A program made the position numbers and the translations under genes. This document shows positions 27,562-36,425 of a stretch of DNA of 64,000 bases, one piece after another (positions within the stretch are counted from its first letter, which is position 1; each line of letters opens with the position of its first letter). The DNA is from CAZOHG01 sp964579725 (GTDB taxonomy: Bacteria > Zhuqueibacterota > JdFR-76 > BMS3Abin05). A model generated the notes under the pieces. That model had not been told where the DNA came from. It was given only the letters and a program-made list of their open reading frames with translations, and did no database searches. The stretch covers positions 28,524 through 92,523 of the forward strand of contig CAZOHG010000005.1 in NCBI GenBank assembly GCA_964579725.1, in the 5' to 3' direction.

Positions 27562-28659
27562 CTACAGGTGTTGATTTTCACGAAAGGCGGAAATTTTTCG
27601 GGGGTCCAGAACCACGTGCTTGATTTTTTTCCGGTTGTACGTGTACGTCACGTGTACCAAACCGTCGCGGGCTTGAATGACCGCCGGGTACGAAAATTCC
27701 ACTTTTCCTTCGTTTCGATGTTCCGCAATGGACTCCAAATCGAGAACGCGCTTCCAGGTTTTGCCATCGCGCGAAACCGCCACCGAAAGGGGCACTCGCG
27801 CTGTGGTGCTGTGGTTGTACACCAGAAGCTGACGCCCATCGCGCAGAGTGACGGCGTCCACACCAGCGCTGGGGTTGGGCAACACCGTAGGAGTCAACGG
27901 ACTCCAGCTTTTCCCGCTGTCGCTTGACCAACTTTCGTACAGCTTTTTGTTTCGCGTACGACACAAGATTTGTAGATTTCCGCTCGGGTAGGTTAAAATG
28001 GTGGGCTGAATAGCTTGAACCATTTTGGGATCGTTGAGATCGGGGGTTCTTTGCCAGGTTTTCCCAAAATCAGGGGTCATTTCCATGTGAACACGCCAGC
28101 CACCTGGCTCTTCACTGCTGCCACACAAAAGCACCCCGTTGGTCAAGAGCACGGGTTTGTCCTTGATGGGCCCCAAAATGTTTTCGGGAAGCCGTTGGGC
28201 CTTACTCCAGGTGGAACCGTTGTCAGACGATCGTTGCAGCATTCCCCACCACTGCCGCGGATTGGGGCCCACTTTGTAAAACAACAACAAATCGCCGTTT
28301 GGAATTTGAAAAAGAACCGGGTTCCAGCACGGGAATCGCGAGCCGTCCTTCTGAACACCCGTTGCTACCGCCACGGGTTTTGTCCACTTCTCCTGCTTTT
28401 TGCGGCTCAACCAGATGTCCACATCCGGGGCGCCCTCTTCCTTCCCTCCAAACCAGGCCGCGACCAGACCTTCCGGCGTTTCGGCAATGGTGGAGGCGTG
28501 ACACGACGGAGTCGGCCCCTCGTTAAAAATAAATTCCTGCAGAACAATTGCCGCGCGGGATTTTCCTTTCCCCGCACTTGCTTTCTTGGATTCCTTGTGA
28601 CCACAAGCAACCAAAAGCAGCGAAAAAAACAGGGTCAAAATCAGCGTTGGTTTTACCAT
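27562..28659 (-). CDS. Sialidase-like (BNR) lipoprotein
   Basis: The 365-residue lipoprotein has a lipobox VACG (Cys near residue 19). The rest forms a six-bladed propeller with Asp-box repeats (SDNGSTW, PDFGKTW, SDSGKSW, SRDGKTW), and the TYTYNRKKIKHVVLD segment is typical of bacterial exo-alpha-sialidase-like proteins (GH33-type fold). Whether it cleaves sialic acid is not certain; many family members act on other sugars. The ATG at 28657-28659 follows AAAGGAGAATC; an upstream start at 28725 would put 22 residues before the signal peptide. It belongs to the minus-strand glycan locus. Confidence 0.8.
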   Translation of the reverse strand: MVKPTLILTLFFSLLLVACGHKESKKASAGKGKSRAAIVLQEFIFNEGPTPSCHASTIAETPEGLVAAWFGGKEEGAPDVDIWLSRKKQEKWTKPVAVATGVQKDGSRFPCWNPVLFQIPNGDLLLFYKVGPNPRQWWGMLQRSSDNGSTWSKAQRLPENILGPIKDKPVLLTNGVLLCGSSEEPGGWRVHMEMTPDFGKTWQRTPDLNDPKMVQAIQPTILTYPSGNLQILCRTRNKKLYESWSSDSGKSWSPLTPTVLPNPSAGVDAVTLRDGRQLLVYNHSTTARVPLSVAVSRDGKTWKRVLDLESIAEHRNEGKVEFSYPAVIQARDGLVHVTYTYNRKKIKHVVLDPRKISAFRENQHL

Positions 28660-28893
28660 GAAAAGATTCTCCTTTCTTTGCCTGAAGATCGCTTCGAATT
28701 TGCACACCTCTCTTTTTCCGCCCAACTAAACGGGGAGAAAGCTTCAAGTGCTTCTTTTAAAATACGGCATTCAACGTCCGAAATTTTGGGGCGCGTCGCA
28801 AGCCCAATGTTAGCAGAACACAAAAAGGCGACCTTTTTCCCAGGAGCCAACCTATTCAAAATTCGGTGGATTGGCACGCCCGCCGCCGTTCGG

Positions 28894-29768
28894 CTATTTT
28901 TCCAACTCCCGCAGCAGTCCCAGAAAAAAGTCCCGGTTGTCCGCCGTGAGGTAGCGCATGGTGCCCCCCATTCGGCTGAATGTTTTCAGGTAGCGCAGGT
29001 AGTATTCCGGCCGGTCCTGAGGCGGCTCACCGCGGCTCCAGTCCCATTTATTTTCGGCCAAATCCACAATGCACATGTAATGATTTTCAATGGGTTTGCC
29101 CTTTTGAAGGTGCAGATTTTGCGCCATCGAAAGGGATTTCTCAAAAATCATCGGCGACATGACGGCGGAGCCCACGGACAAATACACCCCGTTTTCCAGA
29201 TGGTTGACGGAGTTGGCGAAGATCAAAAAATCCCGAAGTGCCGTGCGCCCGACGGCCGCCCCGTGGTTCACCGGGTGGGTGTAAATAATATCGTGGCCGA
29301 TCATCGGGTGTCCGGTGAAAGGGATTTTCAGCCGGTAGGCCGCCGCCTGCACGCAGTACTTTTTGTACGGAAACGGAATGGCCAGCCACCCGGGAGCAAG
29401 GCGGAAATTTTCAATCGTCTCCAGCAGATCCAGGGCAGCGGCCGATTTCCAATAGGGCGCTTTTTCGTAGGCCAGTACAATGGCTCGGATTTCCTCCGCC
29501 GACGGAATGAGCACCCCTTCGTTGTGAATCATGCTGCCCACCGATTCTCCGTAGCCCTTGCCCTCGAAGGCTCCCACAATCAGCGCCAGATTAATGTACC
29601 GCCCCGTTTCTTCCCAAATACCGAATTGCCCCCTTTTTACATTGGCGCGCACGTCCTCGCTGCTTTCGCCCTGAAACGCAAATTCCCAGTCGTGAATAAT
29701 ACCCGCACCGTTGGTGGCCAGGTGCGAAATCCACCCCAATTCCATGAGGCGAATCAGTACGGGACCCA
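28894..29768 (-). CDS. Conserved protein of unnamed family, N-terminus in gap
   Basis: The open frame continues into the N-run and has no start here: the residues just before the gap read GPVLIRLMELGWISHLATN. Visible protein is about 291 residues. Distinctive motifs are TNGAGIIHDWEFA, SEDVRANVKRGQFG, MIGHDIIYTHPVNHGAA and TADNRDFFLGLL. I recognise it as a conserved bacterial family but cannot give a reliable name; the pattern suggests a cytoplasmic nucleotide-binding enzyme with a buried active site, which is inference. There is no signal peptide visible because the start is missing. It follows the phosphoesterase gene across gap 1. Confidence 0.6.
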
Positions 29769-29868
29769 NNNNNNNNNNNNNNNNNNNNNNNNNNNNNNNN
29801 NNNNNNNNNNNNNNNNNNNNNNNNNNNNNNNNNNNNNNNNNNNNNNNNNNNNNNNNNNNNNNNNNNNN
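29769..29868. other. Assembly gap 1 (100 N)
   Basis: Exactly 100 N, a placeholder of unknown true size. The two flanks do not overlap. The 3' end of the phosphoesterase gene (to the right) and the 5' end of the conserved gene (to the left) are both inside it, so at least these ends, and possibly whole genes, are missing. A frame that reads through the N is artificial. Confidence 0.98.
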
Positions 29869-32201
29869 CGGGTTAATTCAAAATGATCCATGACGCCCGC
29901 GCGGGTGCCGTCTCCGTTCATTTTAATCGCTTTAAACGAAAGGTGCCCGCCGTTGATTTCCACCACGCAGTAATGGTAAACGTAGTATTTTCCGGCATCG
30001 GTTTCATTGGAATTCGGGTCCGCCTTCACACGCGGCAAATCCATTTGTTCCCATTCGTGGTATTTGTGGTTGTCCAAATTGGAGCCGCCGCCGCCCGTAA
30101 TAATGTACGCGGCGTTGTTCCCCTTGCCGGTTTTGGGATCGTACGGCGGGTGGGGTCGGCCGCGCTCGTAATCGTGCGTGTGCCCGCTGAAAACAATCGC
30201 CACGTTGTTGGCCTCAATGAGCGGCACAATTTCCTGGCGCAAATGGGGCTCCCCGTCGTAGTAGCCGCCCGACCAGCACTCGGAGTAGGGCGGTTCGTGG
30301 AAAAACACAAAAATCCACCTGGAGTGCTTTTTGGCCTTTGTCAAATCGTTTTTAAACCACTCGTACTGCTGGCTCCCGGGCGGAATGCGGTTTCCCAACG
30401 GGCCGTCGGTTTTGTTCGGGTCTAACACAATAAAATGGGCGTTTCCGTAGTCGAAAGAGTACCAGTACTCCGTGCTGCCCGTTGTTTGCGTGGGGTGGTG
30501 CACGTATTTTTCAAACGGGGGCACCCGCCGAATGTCCCAGTACCCACCGTACTCGTGGTTGCCAATGGAAATGTAGGACGGCACGAACCCCGAAAGAAAC
30601 CGCAGCGGGTAAAAATACTCGTCCACCCACTGGGAGAGCACGTGCCCGCTGGTCACCACATCGCCCACATTGAAAACAAGGGCGGGTTTTTCCTGTGCCA
30701 CCAGGCGCACCAGATTTTCGTGTACCCGCGGGAAGGAACGATTGTCACCGTAAACCACAAATTTCAGGGACGTGGCGTCCGGATTTTTGGTGTGAAATGT
30801 CCAGGTGGGACTGGCCGTTTGGCCGGAAATGACCCGGTAGCTGTAATCCGAATTGGGCTTTAATCCCGTCAATGTGACTTCGTGCAGCGTCACTGGCGGG
30901 CCCTGCTGAAACACTTCCCGATTCAGCTTTCCACCGGAACCAAAAGCTACCTTTCCGGGACTGGGGTAAACCGTTTCCCACATAACAGTGACGCCGTCCT
31001 CCCGCAAATCCTGCAAATAGGGCTGAAGCAGGAGTACCGGTTTTTGAGCCAATTTGTTCTCCAACGGCGTGAGCCCGGATTCCAGAATGGCCATTTTTTG
31101 GGCCAAAGAATTGGAGTCCGTCAACACGCGGTCACACACTTCCTCTGCCTGACGAATCGCCTCGGGTGACGGGTTGGGGTCTCTCCGAAAATACCAATCG
31201 AGGTGCTTTAACCGAAACGCCTCTTTTTTAAAAGCACTTTGCAGGTCTTTTTGGGCTTCCGTAATGAGCCGCACGTACCGAAGTCCCCCGCTTCCGCGGC
31301 CGTTGGTCACCTTCACAGCAATGTGAAAAACCGCCCCCGGCTTTCCAACAGGGGTCAGCAGGGCTTCATCCGAATCCACGGTTTTGGGTTTCTCAAGCCT
31401 GCCGTTCACGTAGATGTCTTCCTCGTCATTGCCGCTGGCGAGAATAAAAATCTTCTGTCCCGTCACGGGGACATCTCTGATTTTGGCGGGAAGCCGGAAG
31501 GTGGTGCGGTACCAGGCGTATTTGTACTCCCCTTCCCAACGATCGCCGGTGTGCACCGAATCCCAGGCCGAATCATCGAAATCGGGGCGGTAGGCGTCGT
31601 TGGAGCCCATGAATTTCCACTTAAAACCGGAAATTTCCATCCCGTTTCCCGGGTGGAGAACTCCAAGCTTTAAGAATTTTTCCAGAAAATCTCCGTACCC
31701 CGCAGGAAAAGCCACCAGGTCTGCCTGGTAAAAACGGGCGTTGTAGCCCCCGCAGGTGATTCGGACGGCCAAATCAATTTTTTTTCCGGCCACAGCCTGA
31801 CGCATTAAAATAAGGCGTCCGGTGTCCCGCACGGAACGTCCGGCCTTTTTCCCGTCAATGTAAATCTCACCGGGGGGGTCGGAGTACAATTTCAAAACGA
31901 CGTCTTTTCCTGCAAAATTTTTCGGCAGTTGTACGGTTTGCCGAAACCATTTCACGCGGACTTTTCCCCACCATTCGTGGTTCAGGGTTTCATTTTTCCA
32001 GCCGCGTTTACTTTTGGAAAAAACCTTTTTCACGGCCAAATCACCGTCGTGCACCTGCCATTTCAAAATTTTGACGGTGGGGTGGGTAACCAGCGGTTGT
32101 ACGGTCACCTGACCGGCACGAGCCTGAAAGCCGAAGAGCAGCGCAAAAATGCCCCCGAGCGCGCCCGCTTTGAAAATCGTCCTGCTCTTTTTGTGGTTCA
32201 T
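29869..32201 (-). CDS. Secreted purple-acid-phosphatase-like phosphoesterase, 3' end in gap
   Basis: The visible 777 codons start at ATG 32199-32201 after AAAGGAGAGGC, with a signal peptide (GALGGIFALLFGFQARAG). Residues ~30-310 contain two beta-sandwich segments resembling sugar-binding/GH2-type domains. A Fn3-like purple-acid-phosphatase N-domain follows (PYLQDLREDGVTVMWET), then the metallophosphoesterase core with metal-ligand motifs VYGDNR, NVGDVVTSG, IGNHEYGG, FFHEPPY and FSGHTHDYER. The family cleaves phosphate monoesters or diesters. The gene has no stop before the gap, but MDHFELT is near the normal end of the core. It lies between GH31 and the unnamed gene, so a phosphorylated glycan substrate is conceivable. 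Confidence 0.85.
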
Positions 32202-32311
32202 GAAAAGCCTCTCCTTTTTTTGACCCCTTGTATTTTTTACTTGCAAATTGCACTGCGTGGCGCCAAGTCCAATCGCTCCAAATTAAAAAGATTTTCACCG
32301 GTGATTGGGTT

Positions 32312-34111
32312 CTATTCCAAAATTTTGTAGATTCCCTCCGCGTACGAATCCGTTCGAATCACCAGTTTGCGAGCGTTTTTGTCGAAATGCCAGTCCCGAT
32401 CCTTTTCAAGCAAATTCCCGTCTAAGAGCACTTTTTGGGGCGGCTTCTCCGCAAAAATGCGCAGGATGTGAGGTTTGTGTACCCCCGAAAAGGAAATTTG
32501 AAGGAAATTGTCCCGCCGTTGCACGGTTACCTCCGTTTGTCCGCTCCCGTCGGGATAAAACAGGGTAAACCGATTTTTGCCGCCCGGGTAAATCAAATAC
32601 GTCACGTAGCCTTCGGAACTGCGGTCGCCCAGACCGGTGTACGGACGGCTCACGCGGAGCGGCACCACCGCACCTTCTTTCACAAAAACGGGGAATTCGT
32701 CCAACGGGACGGAAAAATCCACCGTTTTGGGGCCCACAAACACACGGGAATCGTCAAAAAAATAGCGCCACTTTCCCGGGGGAAAGGTCACGCGGCGGGC
32801 GGTGGAATCCTGGTAAATGGGCGCAACTAAAAAATCCTCGCCGAACAAATATTCGTACTTTCCTTTGACGGGACGTTGCAGGCGGGTTCCGCCCGCGTGC
32901 GCCGTGACCACGTAATGGTACATGTACGGCACCAGTTCGGTGTGCAGCCAGGAAAATTTCCGAATGATTTTTAGCTCTTGCGGACTTCTTTTCCAGAGCC
33001 GACGCTCGCCGTGGCCGCCGTTCAAAAAGAGTCCGCAAAAGGTGGAAAACTGCGCCCAGCGAATGTACAGGCGCGGCGGAATGATTTTCCCGCTGTACCC
33101 GCCCACGTCGGAGCCAATGATGTTGTAGCCCAATTTGGCGCTGTGGAGGATGTCGCTCAGCGCTTCCTCAATGCCGTTTTCCACGGATTCTTTGGAAGGC
33201 CTTTTTCCTTTGGCGTGGGGCAACCGCCAGACGTGCTCCTGATCGCCCACCCAGGTCACCGGAGCGGCGTCAATGGGAGCGAATCCTTCTGGGTGTGCCC
33301 AGGGTGTGTCAATGGCGCGGGCAAGGGTCACAAACTGGGGATTTTTCTTCAGGCCGTAGCGGTATTCTCCGCGGTAGTACCGATCCATGTAGCCGCGCGT
33401 GGTGAGCAGCCCGTGCGCCACGTACTGGTAAGGCAGGTGAACGGGGCCGATTTTTGAGGAAAAGTACGTAGCCGTACCATCCAATTTCCAACCGTCAATG
33501 CCGTAGGCAAAAACCTGGTCCTGCAACCCGTGCCACCATTTCACGGCCAGCGGATTGGTGTAATCCACAAATCCCCCTTTGCCTTTCCACCATTCGAATT
33601 GGAACCCGTCTCCGGCCAGGTAGCCCTTTTGGCGCGCGCGGTTGTACCAGGCCTGCGAGTTTCGGATGGCCGTGTCCTTGCTGCGACTGTTTACCATGCA
33701 GGTCATCCAGAGCACCACCCGGTACCCCGCGTCCTGTAATTTTCGGAACCACTGAGCCGGGCGCGGGTAGCGCAAGGTATCCACCTGAAAATCGTTGTAG
33801 CGGGTGCTCCAGGGACTGTCGATGAGAATGGTGCGCACCGGCAGGTCGTGTTCTTTGTAGCCGGTCAGAAGCTCGTTTACCCGGGCGGCGGTGTTGACGT
33901 CATCCTCCCACAGCCAGCATTCCAATGCCCACGCCGGTGTGAGCGGCGGGTTCCCGTGGCGTTGTCCGTTCAACGGCATTCCCCAAAACGGGTAAAGCCA
34001 GAAAATTAGCCCTAAAAAAAACAAAATCAGGAAAACGGCCACCAGCCATTTCCACCAACGACTTTTTTTCTTGCGCCTCGATTTTTTCCGAATGATTTTC
34101 TTTTCCGGCAT
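32312..34111 (-). CDS. Membrane-anchored GH31 glycoside hydrolase
   Basis: The 599-residue enzyme starts with a basic tail (KKIIRKKSRRKKK) and one hydrophobic segment (~21-41), a signal anchor, so the catalytic part faces the periplasm. The GH31 fold is clear: the nucleophile is Asp211 in DGWKLDG, the acid/base Asp290 in WVGDQEH, and GSDVGGYSG follows near 333. C-terminal beta domains complete it. GH31 members cleave alpha-glucosides, alpha-xylosides or related sugars; the specific substrate is unknown. The ATG at 34109-34111 follows CGGAGTAAAC and lies just 2 bp after the stop of the upstream gene, so translation is coupled. The longer frame to 34231 overlaps that gene. Confidence 0.9.
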   Translation of the reverse strand: MPEKKIIRKKSRRKKKSRWWKWLVAVFLILFFLGLIFWLYPFWGMPLNGQRHGNPPLTPAWALECWLWEDDVNTAARVNELLTGYKEHDLPVRTILIDSPWSTRYNDFQVDTLRYPRPAQWFRKLQDAGYRVVLWMTCMVNSRSKDTAIRNSQAWYNRARQKGYLAGDGFQFEWWKGKGGFVDYTNPLAVKWWHGLQDQVFAYGIDGWKLDGTATYFSSKIGPVHLPYQYVAHGLLTTRGYMDRYYRGEYRYGLKKNPQFVTLARAIDTPWAHPEGFAPIDAAPVTWVGDQEHVWRLPHAKGKRPSKESVENGIEEALSDILHSAKLGYNIIGSDVGGYSGKIIPPRLYIRWAQFSTFCGLFLNGGHGERRLWKRSPQELKIIRKFSWLHTELVPYMYHYVVTAHAGGTRLQRPVKGKYEYLFGEDFLVAPIYQDSTARRVTFPPGKWRYFFDDSRVFVGPKTVDFSVPLDEFPVFVKEGAVVPLRVSRPYTGLGDRSSEGYVTYLIYPGGKNRFTLFYPDGSGQTEVTVQRRDNFLQISFSGVHKPHILRIFAEKPPQKVLLDGNLLEKDRDWHFDKNARKLVIRTDSYAEGIYKILE

Positions 34112-34113
34112 GT

Positions 34114-36333
34114 TTACTCCGAGATAAATCCGTAATAGCGCCCCATCCAGTAGGGAAGCAACCACCACACCCCGCTGCTTTCCGTCCAGCCCCCGTCGCC
34201 CTGCACGGCTACCCAGGGATTGCCGTCCCACCGCGTGAGACAGCGTTCACTGGGCGGTAACAGACGGTCGGTTTGAAGCGACTCCAATTCCGGTTTGCGC
34301 ACCAGACGCACGTCTTCTCGGCGAGAATTGTCCATTCGCCAGCGCACCAAATCCAGCGGCACGTCCTGTAACGCACGCACGGAAATGTCCGGCTGAGGAT
34401 TGGTTCCGCTCAACGCGCCGTACAGGTAGTCAAAAAAAGGACTTTGATCGGCGCGCACCCCTTTGTACCACCAATCCAGACTTTCGCGGTAGATTTTTTT
34501 CAATTGCGGGTCGTGTTCGTACAGGAGAAGCGCCGGGAAAGCCAACGCCAGCAGTTCGTCGTCAATATGCGTTCGCCACGAGGGTTCGTAAGTTTTGGCG
34601 TGCCGGGCGTTCTCCGCGTAGTGGTATTGGAACGCCAGACGCCTGTACATTTTCTCGTATTTCGGATTGCCGCTCACGTGGGACGCGAGTTTTAAATAAG
34701 ACAACATTTCCAGGGAATTGATCCCGCGCTCGGCCGCCCAATCGGGATCGTGGTTTAATTTTTCCGGCGACCAAACGCCCCATTTGGTGGGGTTGCCGTC
34801 GATGTCCCGCAGAACGAATCCCCCCTGAACAATGTAATCCACAATTCGGCACACGTGCCGCGCTACACGTTTCTTTTCGGCCGCATCGGCTGCCAGATCG
34901 TAGTAAAAAAGGTAGCCAAACATGTGTCCTGTGATTTCGTCACTCGAGGTGTCTCCTTTCCAGCGCCATTTGCCGCTTTTCGACAGACGCCAGAGGTGTT
35001 CCACCCGTTTTTCACGGGGATTGCGCACAATCCGCTCCGCCCATTCGGGATCGGTAAATTTCCGATTGGGATCGGCCATGTGCTTCCAGGAGGAAGGAAT
35101 AACCGTGCGCGCCACAAATCCGGGCGTTTGCGTCACCGTCTGAAGAAAGTGCAGTGCGTCGAAGGTTTTTTTGGCCCAGATTTTTGCGGCCGGATTTTTC
35201 GTGACGGCGTACTGGAGCGAAATCATCGCCAGCGCCATTCCGGTGTACTGCCCGTCGTTGTCGTCGTCCCGGGGTGCCCAGTGGGTGGTGTCTCCGGGCG
35301 CTTTGAGCCGGCATTTTTCAATGAGCCCCGGCGGTCGGTCGTGGCGGAGCAGACAAATGCGCTCAAAATACGCCGCTTTTTGTTTTAGAGTCAGCCGCTT
35401 TCGCAGAATCACGCTGACTCCCTTTCGGGTCGCCACCCAGGCGTTTCCCTCTCGGTCAAAGGCGAGGCCACGCACTTCGTCGTCCAACAGCCAGCGGCGA
35501 TTGCTGCGCACCGACCAGGTTTTTCCGTCGAATCGCGCCAGTCCCTGCCGGGTACCGACCCACATCCGGCCGTCCGGCCCGTAGTACACGCAGGTGGCCC
35601 AGGCACTGGGGAGGCCGTCTTTCGGGCGGTACGAGCGCACCCACCGGCCGTTTTTGTACACGCTGACGCCGCCTAACCCCACGGCCCACACGGAATCACC
35701 GGGAACGACTGCCACCCCTTTTACATCTGCACTTAAAATTTCATCGTGTTTTTGGTAAAGCCGGGTTCGGTTTTCGTTCCAATGGTAAAGACCCATTCCC
35801 GTTGCAATCCAAAACCCGTCCTTCCCGTCGGGAACCATTTCACGAATTGCCCGTGAAAAGGGAGCCGCAAACGGCACCCAGCGGTCTTTTTTAAATCGGT
35901 AAGATTTGATTGGCCCCAGGGCCAGGCCTGTTCCTTTGGCCACGCACACGGCGGAAACAGGCACCGAAATCCCCGGCACTTTGGAAAGCCGTTCTCCCCG
36001 AATTTTGTACAATCCGTTCCAGGCCGAAACCCAAAGCGTGCCGTCCGCATCCACAAATAAGTCAAAAACGGGGCCGCGGATTTGGTCGGCCCCCACCGGC
36101 CTCCAGCTTTTCCCCTCCCGCCGGAACAGACCGGCTTGGGTGCCCGCCCAGACCGTTCCCTCCGAATCCACCGCAACGGCTCTGACGTCGTTTGCTTCGG
36201 CCGTTTGTCCGACGGGTGCCAGCCGATGAATTTCCTGAACAAAGGGCCGATCCGGAACCGCCTGCTGCGCCCAACAAACGACTGGGAAAACAACGACCAG
36301 CGCTAAAAATAAAAAATTATTTTTAAAGGACAT
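34114..36333 (-). CDS. Reg_prop propeller protein with C-terminal helical domain
   Basis: The 739-residue secreted protein has a signal peptide (FLFLALVVVFPVVCWAQ). Residues ~45-320 carry repeated two-component-regulator-type propeller blades (AVAVDSEGTVWAGTQAGLFR, DLFVDADGTLWVSAWNGLY, GLAFDREGNAWVATRKGVSV). The C-terminal ~400 residues are helical, with DGQYTGMALAM, SSDEITGHMFGYLFYYDLA and HIDDELLALAFPALLL, resembling an (alpha/alpha) toroid like those in glycan lyases or hydrolases. No histidine-kinase part follows, unlike hybrid two-component sensors. Catalytic residues are not recognised. It is coupled to the GH31 gene downstream and sits inside the glycan locus. Confidence 0.75.
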   Translation of the reverse strand: MSFKNNFLFLALVVVFPVVCWAQQAVPDRPFVQEIHRLAPVGQTAEANDVRAVAVDSEGTVWAGTQAGLFRREGKSWRPVGADQIRGPVFDLFVDADGTLWVSAWNGLYKIRGERLSKVPGISVPVSAVCVAKGTGLALGPIKSYRFKKDRWVPFAAPFSRAIREMVPDGKDGFWIATGMGLYHWNENRTRLYQKHDEILSADVKGVAVVPGDSVWAVGLGGVSVYKNGRWVRSYRPKDGLPSAWATCVYYGPDGRMWVGTRQGLARFDGKTWSVRSNRRWLLDDEVRGLAFDREGNAWVATRKGVSVILRKRLTLKQKAAYFERICLLRHDRPPGLIEKCRLKAPGDTTHWAPRDDDNDGQYTGMALAMISLQYAVTKNPAAKIWAKKTFDALHFLQTVTQTPGFVARTVIPSSWKHMADPNRKFTDPEWAERIVRNPREKRVEHLWRLSKSGKWRWKGDTSSDEITGHMFGYLFYYDLAADAAEKKRVARHVCRIVDYIVQGGFVLRDIDGNPTKWGVWSPEKLNHDPDWAAERGINSLEMLSYLKLASHVSGNPKYEKMYRRLAFQYHYAENARHAKTYEPSWRTHIDDELLALAFPALLLYEHDPQLKKIYRESLDWWYKGVRADQSPFFDYLYGALSGTNPQPDISVRALQDVPLDLVRWRMDNSRREDVRLVRKPELESLQTDRLLPPSERCLTRWDGNPWVAVQGDGGWTESSGVWWLLPYWMGRYYGFISE

Positions 36334-36425
36334 ACGCAGACCTCACTTTTCGCTTCTCATCCTTTGGCAGATAACCAAGGCGAGTCGTCACTTAGGTACG
36401 GGGGAACAAAGCCAAACACCGGTTT

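Noticed and set aside
28015..29886. 623-aa plus-strand frame opposite the sialidase-like and unnamed genes
   Set aside because: It is antisense to two well-supported minus-strand genes, runs into the N-run, and has no domain.
29754..32246. 830-aa frame running through the 100-N gap
   Set aside because: The N-run was translated as X. The left part belongs to a different frame and gene, so the join is artificial; the phosphoesterase is annotated only up to the gap.
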